Shown here one piece after another: positions 1-5,506 of a DNA stretch of 6,075 nt (the first letter of the stretch is position 1; each line of letters begins with the position of its first letter). The translations under genes were made by a program, and so were the position numbers. Source of the DNA: Candidatus Zhuqueibacterota bacterium (GTDB lineage: Bacteria > Zhuqueibacterota > Zhuqueibacteria > Residuimicrobiales > Residuimicrobiaceae). The stretch is taken from contig JAFGSU010000050.1 of assembly GCA_016934435.1 (NCBI GenBank), forward strand, positions 1 to 6,075, given 5' to 3'. The notes below the pieces were generated by a model, which ran no database searches, was not told the origin of the DNA, and worked only from the letters and a program-made list of their open reading frames with translations.

Positions 1-72
1 AAAGAATAGACAATAAGCGACGATGGTGATATTGGGATTAAAGATGACGCCCTGCCACAGCTTTGAGTAATG

Positions 73-489
73 TTACCTGTCCGATTGCAAAGACAAGGTG
101 GATCGTTTAAATCCTTTCGCTGAATATTCGGCCGTTACAAAAGTATGTACATTACCGCGTGGATTGAAATCGCCCTGGATTTGCATATACCGCGGTTTAC
201 AGACTGCAACCAGCGCCTCGAGGATTTCGTTCACTGCTTCCTCATGAAAAATACCGCGGTCGCGGAACTTGTTGATGAACAGCTTGAAGGATTTGAGTTC
301 GATGCAATATTTATCCGGGATGTAGCGAACTGTGATAACGGCGAAATCCGGATATCCGGTTTTCGGACATAGACAGGTAAATTCGGAATTGGTGATTACG
401 ATTTCATAATCGCGGTGCGGATATTTATTATCAAAAACCTCCAGCCTGGACTGCATGATTTCGAGTTGTCCGCGTTTGATTTCATCCAT
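73..489 (-). CDS. queF: NADPH-dependent 7-cyano-7-deazaguanine reductase (preQ1 synthase), short YkvM-type
   Basis: This cytoplasmic enzyme reduces the nitrile of preQ0 to the aminomethyl group of preQ1 with two NADPH, the last step before insertion into tRNA by Tgt. The 138-residue protein has the single tunnelling-fold domain of the short QueF subfamily; B. subtilis QueF is a little longer. Visible motifs are FTCLCPKTGYPDFA with the expected nucleophile Cys41 and general acid Asp48, the QueF signature ELKSFK at 64-69, the FHE substrate-binding motif at 81-83, and NPRG at 109-112. The ATG at 489 has a GGGG Shine-Dalgarno-like run 7 nt upstream (497-500). It is the most distal que gene seen here, separated from queC by the GNAT-nitrilase gene and a 113-bp gap, so it may be read from the same message or from its own promoter. 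All catalytic residues are present and the identification is firm. Confidence 0.96.
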   Translation of the reverse strand: MDEIKRGQLEIMQSRLEVFDNKYPHRDYEIVITNSEFTCLCPKTGYPDFAVITVRYIPDKYCIELKSFKLFINKFRDRGIFHEEAVNEILEALVAVCKPRYMQIQGDFNPRGNVHTFVTAEYSAKGFKRSTLSLQSDR

Positions 490-523
490 GAAATGACCCC
501 ATGATTAAGATAAATCAAGTTGA

Positions 524-543
524 CCGATTGCGCCGCAATCCGG
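524..543 (-). other. Hairpin upstream of queF
   Basis: The gap between the GNAT-nitrilase stop and the queF start contains GATTGC-GCC-GCAATC (526-540), a perfect 6-bp stem with a 3-nt loop. Two outer G-C pairs extend it to 524-543 with one bulged base at 541. It ends 34 bp upstream of the queF start codon. No T-run follows on either strand, so it is not a standard intrinsic terminator. It could stabilise a processed RNA end or be chance. I saw nothing else of note in the 113-bp gap. Confidence 0.4.
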
Positions 544-602
544 CGGTAAATGTTAACAGAATGCGCTGGTGAATGGCATACGGTGATGTTACCACCCTGC
601 AG

Positions 603-2126
603 CTATCGTTTTTTTAATTCAAATAATTCTGTTCTTCTGTCCTGAAGATTTCTCACGCTACCATGGCTATGGAGTTCTCGCAATAAATCAAGGTCGACAT
701 CGGCAATCAATATCATCTCCGTATTGGGTGTCGCTTCCGCCTTGATTCCGTTGGTTGGAAAAGAAAAATCGCATGGCGTAAACACAATTGATTGCGCATA
801 GGCAATGTCCATGTTGTGAACGTTGGGAAGGTTACCGACACTGCCCGCAATGGCCACGTAGCATTCGTTCTCTATAGCCCGCGCCTGTGCACAGTTTCTT
901 ACTCTCGAATAACCATTTTGCGTATCGGTTAAAAAAGGCACGAACAATATATCCATTCCTTCATCCGCCAATAATCTGGACAATTCCGGGAATTCAACGT
1001 CATAACAAATCAATATTCCAATCTTGCCACAATCCGTTTCAAAGGTTTTGATGGTATTTCCGCCCTTCATAGCCCAAACTCGATCTTCATCAAGCGTCAT
1101 ATGAATTTTTTCATAGCGCTCTATTTTACCATCACGCTTGCAGAGGTAGCCCACATTATATAACGTATCCTCTACCATCTCCGGATGACTACCGGAAATG
1201 ATATTTATATTGTAGGAAATGGCCAGTTTAGCCAACTCCCGGACAATTTTAGGTGTATAATCCGCTAATTTTCTGATGGCTTCTGTTTCGTTCAGGTGGT
1301 TAAATTCTGCCATTAAAGGGGCGTTAAACAACTCCGGGAAAAGGGCAAAATCGCTCTTGTATCCGCTTAATGCATCGACAAAATATTCAGCTTGTAACAT
1401 CAAATCTTTAAATTCACTATACGGGCGCATTTGCCATTGAATGATTCCCAGACGGACTACTTTTTTTATTATTTCAACCTTTGTACTTGGTTTTTCGTAA
1501 TAGATATTATCCCACCTCAACAGGATGGCATACTCTTCTGAAGCCTGATCATTCTCAAGGTACCTTTTAAGGACTCTGACGGGACGAAAATCATTCGAAA
1601 GTTGAAAATTTAATACGGGATCATGTATCTCCTGTGATCTGACTTTGCCGAGATATTCCTTGGGGGTCATTTTTTTCGAATATTTATGATAATTGGGAAT
1701 CCTGCCGCCAAATACTATTCCCTTCAGATTTAATTTTTCGCACAAATCTTTTCGGTAATCATACATTCTTCTTCCCAGACGAAGCCCACGGAACTCGGGT
1801 TTAACAAATACATCAATCCCATATAATATATCGCCGTCAGGTGAATGCGTATCAAAGCTGTAATTACCGGTAATTTCCTTATATGAATGGTTAACCTCAA
1901 TTCTTTTAGAGTCAACGATGATACTCAACGCACATCCGGCGATTTTTCCGTTGACTTTGATCACGATCTGGCCTTCAGAAAATTTATTCAACAGTTTTTT
2001 GATATGGTGCTCTTTCCAGTAGATATTCGGCATGGTCTGGTAAGCATTGACCATAGCCTTTTTTAATTCCTGATAGTCATCAATGGTGAGAAATGAAATA
2101 TCAATTTTTTGTATTGCTTTTTTCAT
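603..2126 (-). CDS. Fused GNAT N-acetyltransferase and nitrilase-superfamily (carbon-nitrogen) hydrolase, YhcX-like
   Basis: This two-domain enzyme has 507 residues from the chosen start. The N-terminal GNAT fold (about 1-215) carries the acetyl-CoA motif RGLRLG near 113-118, followed by the stretch GGRIPNYHKY that is typical of this fused family. The C-terminal nitrilase fold (about 225-495) shows the complete Glu-Lys-Cys triad: Glu265 in FPELF, Lys340 in YEKIH, and Cys374 in ILICYDVEFPE. Length and layout match B. subtilis YhcX (about 513 residues), whose substrate is not established; most relatives act on amides rather than nitriles. A longer reading from 2201 would overlap the queC stop by 4 nt, but its extra 25 residues look unlike the family and run through a hairpin, so ATG at 2126 is preferred. 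Neither start has a strong ribosome site: for 2126 the nearest is AGG 12 nt upstream. The gene is clearly AT-richer than queC and queE and splits queF from them, which suggests insertion. Its role beside the que genes is unknown. Confidence 0.9.
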   Translation of the reverse strand: MKKAIQKIDISFLTIDDYQELKKAMVNAYQTMPNIYWKEHHIKKLLNKFSEGQIVIKVNGKIAGCALSIIVDSKRIEVNHSYKEITGNYSFDTHSPDGDILYGIDVFVKPEFRGLRLGRRMYDYRKDLCEKLNLKGIVFGGRIPNYHKYSKKMTPKEYLGKVRSQEIHDPVLNFQLSNDFRPVRVLKRYLENDQASEEYAILLRWDNIYYEKPSTKVEIIKKVVRLGIIQWQMRPYSEFKDLMLQAEYFVDALSGYKSDFALFPELFNAPLMAEFNHLNETEAIRKLADYTPKIVRELAKLAISYNINIISGSHPEMVEDTLYNVGYLCKRDGKIERYEKIHMTLDEDRVWAMKGGNTIKTFETDCGKIGILICYDVEFPELSRLLADEGMDILFVPFLTDTQNGYSRVRNCAQARAIENECYVAIAGSVGNLPNVHNMDIAYAQSIVFTPCDFSFPTNGIKAEATPNTEMILIADVDLDLLRELHSHGSVRNLQDRRTELFELKKR

Positions 2127-2159
2127 ATTATTTTTTAACCTGCAAATTGGCCAAGCCCA

Positions 2160-2181
2160 CACGATTCGCAAATGAATCGTG
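2160..2181 (-). other. Intergenic hairpin between queC and the GNAT-nitrilase gene
   Basis: CACGATTC (2160-2167) and GAATCGTG (2174-2181) form a perfect 8-bp stem around a 6-nt loop. It lies in the 71-bp gap between the queC stop and the preferred start of the next gene. No T-run follows on the minus strand, so a plain intrinsic terminator is unlikely. It may mark an RNA processing or stability point, or a junction left by insertion of the downstream gene. Confidence 0.45.
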
Positions 2182-2197
2182 GCGAGGCATCCGCCAA

Positions 2198-2893
2198 TCA
2201 TTCGCTGAGAATACCGCTTTCACAGTCATATTCGATAGGGTCCGGCACACCGGCATCGGCGAATCCGCGCAGGCGGATGCGGCAGCTTTCGCAACGTCCA
2301 CAAGCTTTGCCGTTTGCCGTCGGTTGATAACAACTGACGGTGAGCGCGAAATCGACGCCGAGCGACAGGCCGCGACGAATAATTTGCGCCTTGTTCAGGC
2401 TCATCAAAGGCGTATGGATGCGAAAGCGCCGGCCCTGCACAGCGCTGCGGGTTGCAAGATTGGCCATTTTCTCGAAAGCTTCTATATAGTCCGGACGGCA
2501 ATCCGGATATCCGCTGTAATCCAGGGCGTTGACCCCGATAAAAATATCCTGAGCTTCAATCACTTCCGCATAGCCCAGGGCCAGGGATAGAAAAATCGTA
2601 TTCCGTGCCGGCACATAGGTCACCGGAATTTTGCCGGATGGCGATTCATTAAGTGGTATAGGTATGTTATCGGTCAAGGCCGAACCCCCGATCTGCGAAA
2701 GATCAATAGCCAAAATTTTATGGACGACCTCTTTATAAACCCGACAAATATTTTCTGCCGCTTCCACTTCCCGTTCGGCTTTTTGTCCGTAACGAAAACT
2801 CAGGGCATGTACCGTATACCCCTCGTCCCGTGCAATGGCAAGTGTTGTGGCAGAATCCAATCCGCCGCTCAATAAACACACGGCTCGTCTCAT
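2198..2893 (-). CDS. queC: 7-cyano-7-deazaguanine synthase (preQ0 synthase)
   Basis: This ATP-dependent enzyme turns 7-carboxy-7-deazaguanine and ammonia into preQ0, by way of an adenylate and an amide intermediate. The 231-residue protein has the usual family length. It opens with the PP-loop SGGLDS at 9-14, followed by FRYGQ near 33-37, YVPARN at 93-98 and NALDYSGYPDCR at 122-133. The C-terminal zinc site consists of Cys188, Cys198, Cys201 and Cys204 (CGRCESCR). The start follows the queE stop by 3 nt, with AAGGG placed 8 nt before the ATG, so the two genes are certainly co-transcribed. The stop TGA overlaps an ATG at 2201 in an ATGA arrangement, but that ATG is probably not the real start of the next gene. 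Nothing is missing from the active site. Confidence 0.97.
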   Translation of the reverse strand: MRRAVCLLSGGLDSATTLAIARDEGYTVHALSFRYGQKAEREVEAAENICRVYKEVVHKILAIDLSQIGGSALTDNIPIPLNESPSGKIPVTYVPARNTIFLSLALGYAEVIEAQDIFIGVNALDYSGYPDCRPDYIEAFEKMANLATRSAVQGRRFRIHTPLMSLNKAQIIRRGLSLGVDFALTVSCYQPTANGKACGRCESCRIRLRGFADAGVPDPIEYDCESGILSE

Positions 2894-2896
2894 GCT

Positions 2897-3535
2897 TCAC
2901 ACCCTTCGTTGATCGGGACTCCAGATGAACTTGTGTAATTGTAATTGCAGGCGCACAGGCAGCGCACTGGTGAGAATCCATTCCGCTATTTCATGCGAAT
3001 GTATCCTGCCGTATGCCGGCGCCAGCAGAACGGCGCACTTGATCAGCAGGTCATACTTTTCAATGACGTCAACGGCATAGTCGAAATCCGTCCGATTGGT
3101 AATGACAAATTTGACCTCATCCTGCCGGCGCAGGCGGCCTATGTTCGCCCAATCCATCGCGTCGGCTTCACCGCTGCCCGGGCATTTGATATCCACGATA
3201 CGAATCACCTGCTGGGGGATCACCGAGATATCCAGGCTGCCGTTTGTTTCCAGCAGCACGCACGCGCCCAGGTTCAGCAGTTTTGCGCACAGCGCAGGGG
3301 TATGGTGCTGGAATAGGGGTTCCCCGCCGGTAATCTCGATCAAATCAAGCGGATATTCCTTAATTATGCCCAGTACCTGTTCCTCCCGCATCTCCCGTCC
3401 GGTGTGATAAGCAAAGGTCGTATCACACCAGGAGCAGCGCAAGTTGCAGCCGGTCAAGCGAATAAAAGTACACGGCAAACCGGCGTAAGTGGATTCGCCC
3501 TGAATGCTGCGAAAGATTTCATTAACGATCAACAT
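2897..3535 (-). CDS. queE: 7-carboxy-7-deazaguanine synthase (radical SAM)
   Basis: This radical S-adenosylmethionine enzyme contracts the ring of 6-carboxy-5,6,7,8-tetrahydropterin to 7-carboxy-7-deazaguanine. The 212-residue protein starts with the family's NEIFRSIQGES and FIRLTGCNLRC segments. The CxxxCxxC cluster motif is Cys30, Cys34 and Cys37, the spacing that binds the 4Fe-4S cluster and SAM. ITGGEP at 68-73 and LETNGS at 95-100 are the expected SAM and substrate contacts, and the LQLHKFIW stretch near 198-205 matches the usual QueE C-terminus. Its start lies inside queD, a 14-nt overlap in another frame, with GAGG only 3 nt before the ATG. This points to translational coupling to queD. 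The next gene, queC, begins 3 nt after its stop. Confidence 0.96.
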   Translation of the reverse strand: MLIVNEIFRSIQGESTYAGLPCTFIRLTGCNLRCSWCDTTFAYHTGREMREEQVLGIIKEYPLDLIEITGGEPLFQHHTPALCAKLLNLGACVLLETNGSLDISVIPQQVIRIVDIKCPGSGEADAMDWANIGRLRRQDEVKFVITNRTDFDYAVDVIEKYDLLIKCAVLLAPAYGRIHSHEIAEWILTSALPVRLQLQLHKFIWSPDQRRV

Positions 3536-3902
3536 CGTCCTCGCTATAAGTCACGGACAGTCGATCCGTTTCGTAGATTCTCACCTGATCGACCCATACT
3601 TTTCCGGGCAGATGGTCCCGCAACCAATGGAAGATATAGCGCGCTAGGTTTTCGGAGGTCGGATTCATCTTGTCGAACGGCTGCACTTCATTCAACATGC
3701 GATGATCAAATTGGTGCAGGCACTCCTGCAACAGTTTTTCCAGCAGCAACAAATCTATGGCCATGCCGAGCTCATCCAGTTCTTTGCCGGCGACGGTGGC
3801 TTCCACCTTCCAGTTATGGCCATGTATGCGCTGGCATTCCCCCTGATATAAATTTAATTTATGCGCTGCTGAAAATTCCGATTGCACACACAGTTTATAC
3901 AT
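3522..3902 (-). CDS. queD: 6-carboxy-5,6,7,8-tetrahydropterin synthase
   Basis: QueD converts 7,8-dihydroneopterin triphosphate to 6-carboxytetrahydropterin, releasing acetaldehyde and triphosphate; it is the first dedicated step of queuosine synthesis. The 126-residue protein is a complete single-domain member of the 6-pyruvoyltetrahydropterin synthase fold. The zinc ligands His14, His27 and His29 are present (SAAHKL and HGHNW), with the catalytic Cys23 in CQRIHGH. Asp66-His67, the PTSEN motif at 81-85 and Glu111 complete the expected active site. The Cys-x3-His spacing favours QueD over eukaryote-type PTPS, and the neighbours confirm it. The ATG has AGGA 5 nt upstream. It is the first gene of the que run, after a 244-bp gap, so the operon promoter should lie just upstream. 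Confidence 0.96.
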   Translation of the reverse strand: MYKLCVQSEFSAAHKLNLYQGECQRIHGHNWKVEATVAGKELDELGMAIDLLLLEKLLQECLHQFDHRMLNEVQPFDKMNPTSENLARYIFHWLRDHLPGKVWVDQVRIYETDRLSVTYSEDDVDR

Positions 3903-3907
3903 CGTTT

Positions 3908-3912
3908 TCCTG
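3908..3912 (-). promoter_or_regulatory. Shine-Dalgarno site of queD
   Basis: The minus strand reads CAGGA followed by 5 nt and then the queD ATG. This supports the start at 3902. It is the clearest ribosome-binding site of the que run. Confidence 0.7.
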
Positions 3913-4034
3913 TAATCTATTCGTTTCTTTATCTGTTATTACGAAAAGAATGATTGTTTTTGCACCTTGCCGTTTGAGGACACGCGACAGTCAGTTTAAA
4001 TTTCCGGAAGGGAAAGAGACTTTTCATATAAAAT

Positions 4035-4132
4035 TTTAGACACCGATTCGGTGTTTACAGGTTAATCTGGCAATTCTGCCGGTGGCGCCTGATCAATTCC
4101 ATTCGGCAGTTAACACCGAATCCGGGTTTAGA
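4035..4132. repeat. MITE-like palindromic element A with flanking TTTAGA direct repeats
   Basis: The element proper is 4041-4126 (86 bp). Its ends are 18-bp terminal inverted repeats with 3 mismatches, sharing the core ATTCGGTGTT. A perfect 6-bp direct repeat, TTTAGA, abuts both ends (4035-4040 and 4127-4132), as expected for a target-site duplication. The interior has a small hairpin, CTGGCA-ATTC-TGCCGG, at 4067-4082. It has no coding capacity, so any movement would need a transposase supplied elsewhere. It lies between the aminotransferase stop and the que operon. Read on the minus strand, its last arm forms ACACCG-AAT-CGGTGT and runs into an AT-rich stretch, so it might also act as a weak terminator. 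A related copy is at 5404-5488. Confidence 0.6.
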
Positions 4133-4146
4133 AAGGTAACCGCGTC

Positions 4147-5370
4147 TTAAATAGGTATTTCACCCGCATGCTCTTGGATTTTTTGTATTGCCCGGGCAAT
4201 ATCGTGCATATCTTCTTCGGAACCGAGAAGAACGTTTTGGGTGAACCAGATGGCTTGTTCAAAACAGGCGCGCTCCGTTTCCGGGCAATGGCAGGCGCTG
4301 TAATCCACCGGCCAATCCATTCGGCGGCCGCGCGGCCCAAAGGCGCAGTTGAGAAATACCGGCTGTTTATAGAGCGGCAGCGAATAACCTGGACTGGTGG
4401 GTATGCCCTCCTTGCGCATGGCTTCAATGAACGCCGTTTTCGGTTTATCGGCGAAATGCTCTTTTATATATTTAAATATAAAAATATGGCATGACCGGCT
4501 GGTCACCTCCGGAGTCGTTCCCAGCAGTTCAATGCCTTCTATTTCGCTGAGCAGTTTGGTTAGCACCATGGAATTTTCATTGCGAATCTTTTTCAGCTCT
4601 TCATAACGTTCGAATTGCGCCAGCAGAACCGCAGACTGAAATTCGGTAATGCGATAATTGCCGCCAAAATAAAAATGTTCATACCAGAGGCCGTCTTCGC
4701 TGCGGCCGCAGTTATAGTGCGAGCGAACCATTTTAGCGATCATGTCGTCGTTGGTGAGCACGATGCCGCCTTCGCCACAATTAATATTTTTGGATGATTG
4801 AAACGAAAAACAGCCGGCATCGCCGATGGCGCCGACCGGCTGGTTCTTCCACGCGGACCCCCATGCCTGGGCGGCATCTTCGATGACTTTTAAATGGCGC
4901 TTTTTGGCGATGGCTAAAATAGCGTCCATATCGGCAGGCCTGCCGGCAAAATGCACCGGCATGATCGCAGCGGTGTTCGATGTAATGGCGGCTTCAATTT
5001 GTTTTACATCGATGTTGTAGGTATCGGCGTCGATATCGACAAATATGGGCACCGCGCCGGCCTCGATGGCGGCGGATGCGGTCGCAATGAATGTATAGGC
5101 GGGAACAATCACCTCACTGCCATCTCCCACGTCAGCGGCAGTGAGCGCCAGGCGCAGGGCAGTCGTGCCGCTGTTCATGGCGATGGCATATTTCGCATGA
5201 TGATAGTCGGCAAATTTCTGTTCAAAGGCGGCCGTCTCCTTACCGCCGATACCCCATTTGCCGCTCTTGACCACGCGGGTCAGATTTTCGATCTCTTCAT
5301 CGCCCCAAACAGGCCAGACCGGCATGGATTTATTGCGAACGGGATCACCACCGTTGATCGCTAACTTCAT
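4147..5370 (-). CDS. DegT/DnrJ/EryC1/StrS-family PLP-dependent aminotransferase
   Basis: This is a fold-type I pyridoxal-phosphate enzyme of the sugar-aminotransferase family, 407 residues from the chosen start, a normal family length. The PLP lysine is Lys194 in SFQSSKNINCGEGG, a Lys rather than the His seen in dehydratase relatives, which supports aminotransferase activity. Asp165 in IEDAAQAWGS should contact the PLP ring nitrogen. NSGTTALRLAL (about 76-86), VPAYTF (89-94) and GGNYRITEFQSA (about 236-247) are family hallmarks. The frame opens at 5424, but those extra 18 residues would be encoded partly by the end of a repeat element. ATG at 5370 begins the typical MKLAINGGDPVR and has AAGAAAGGA 8 nt upstream. 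No nucleotide-sugar, antibiotic or cell-surface genes lie nearby, so the substrate, usually a keto-sugar or cyclitol, cannot be named. The gene is bracketed by two inverted repeat elements. Confidence 0.92.
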   Translation of the reverse strand: MKLAINGGDPVRNKSMPVWPVWGDEEIENLTRVVKSGKWGIGGKETAAFEQKFADYHHAKYAIAMNSGTTALRLALTAADVGDGSEVIVPAYTFIATASAAIEAGAVPIFVDIDADTYNIDVKQIEAAITSNTAAIMPVHFAGRPADMDAILAIAKKRHLKVIEDAAQAWGSAWKNQPVGAIGDAGCFSFQSSKNINCGEGGIVLTNDDMIAKMVRSHYNCGRSEDGLWYEHFYFGGNYRITEFQSAVLLAQFERYEELKKIRNENSMVLTKLLSEIEGIELLGTTPEVTSRSCHIFIFKYIKEHFADKPKTAFIEAMRKEGIPTSPGYSLPLYKQPVFLNCAFGPRGRRMDWPVDYSACHCPETERACFEQAIWFTQNVLLGSEEDMHDIARAIQKIQEHAGEIPI

Positions 5371-5378
5371 CTCCAGAA

Positions 5379-5387
5379 TCCTTTCTT
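5379..5387 (-). promoter_or_regulatory. Shine-Dalgarno site that sets the aminotransferase start
   Basis: The minus strand reads AAGAAAGGA, 8 nt before the ATG at 5370. This strong site favours the 407-residue protein over the 425-residue reading from 5424, whose first codons lie next to the repeat arm and add no family-like sequence. Confidence 0.75.
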
Positions 5388-5403
5388 GAACGGTAATGAA
5401 AAA

Positions 5404-5488
5404 CTCCGATTCGGTGTGAACCAACCAAATTAATTACCCGGATGCCGTCCGCAGGTTTTTCGAAAGAACCTGCAGACACCGAATCGGT
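5404..5488. repeat. MITE-like palindromic element B, inverted relative to element A
   Basis: The ends CCGATTCGGTGT (5406-5417) and ACACCGAATCGG (5476-5487) are a perfect 12-bp inverted repeat. The interior holds a hairpin, GCAGGTT (5451-5457) with AACCTGC (5467-5473). The reverse complement aligns with element A without gaps over 80 bp at about 53 identities (hand count), and the first 21 positions match at 19. AAAAA lies directly outside both ends (5399-5403 and 5489-5493). That could be a 5-bp target duplication but is weak evidence in A-rich sequence. The element fills most of the gap between the phosphatase stop and the aminotransferase ribosome site. It has no T-run to make it a simple terminator. 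Confidence 0.6.
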
Positions 5489-5506
5489 AAAAATGGAACA
5501 TTCACG

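Noticed and set aside
2160..2181. Third copy of the palindromic element
   Set aside because: CACGATTC resembles part of the element ends, but the spacing is only 6 nt, the CCG and GGTGT parts are missing, and no flanking duplication is seen. It is treated as an independent hairpin.
2093..2590. Plus-strand open frame of 165 codons opposite queC
   Set aside because: It is antisense to the conserved C-terminal half of queC and shows no recognisable domain.
3913..4034. Sigma-70 promoter for the que operon
   Set aside because: A TAATAA box occurs on the minus strand about 40 nt before queD, but no convincing -35 hexamer is seen at the right distance. A promoter is expected in this gap but cannot be placed.
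3404..4039. Long plus-strand open frame of 211 codons
   Set aside because: It lies opposite queE, queD and the queD leader, its translation shows no family motif, and the minus-strand genes have intact active sites. It is a shadow frame.
3903..4040. preQ1 riboswitch upstream of queD
   Set aside because: Que operons are often controlled by preQ1 riboswitches, so I read the leader on the minus strand. I could not find the class I stem-loop with its A-rich tail or the class II layout. A covariance search with the Rfam preQ1 models would settle it.
4040..4054. Intrinsic terminator of the aminotransferase
   Set aside because: The minus-strand hairpin ACACCG-AAT-CGGTGT is followed by CTAAAATTTTAT rather than a clean T-run, and it is better explained as one end of element A. 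It may end transcription weakly, but I do not annotate it as a terminator.
5371..5424. Longer start for the aminotransferase
   Set aside because: The extra 18 residues come partly from sequence at the edge of element B, have no family similarity, and the ATG at 5370 has a strong ribosome site.
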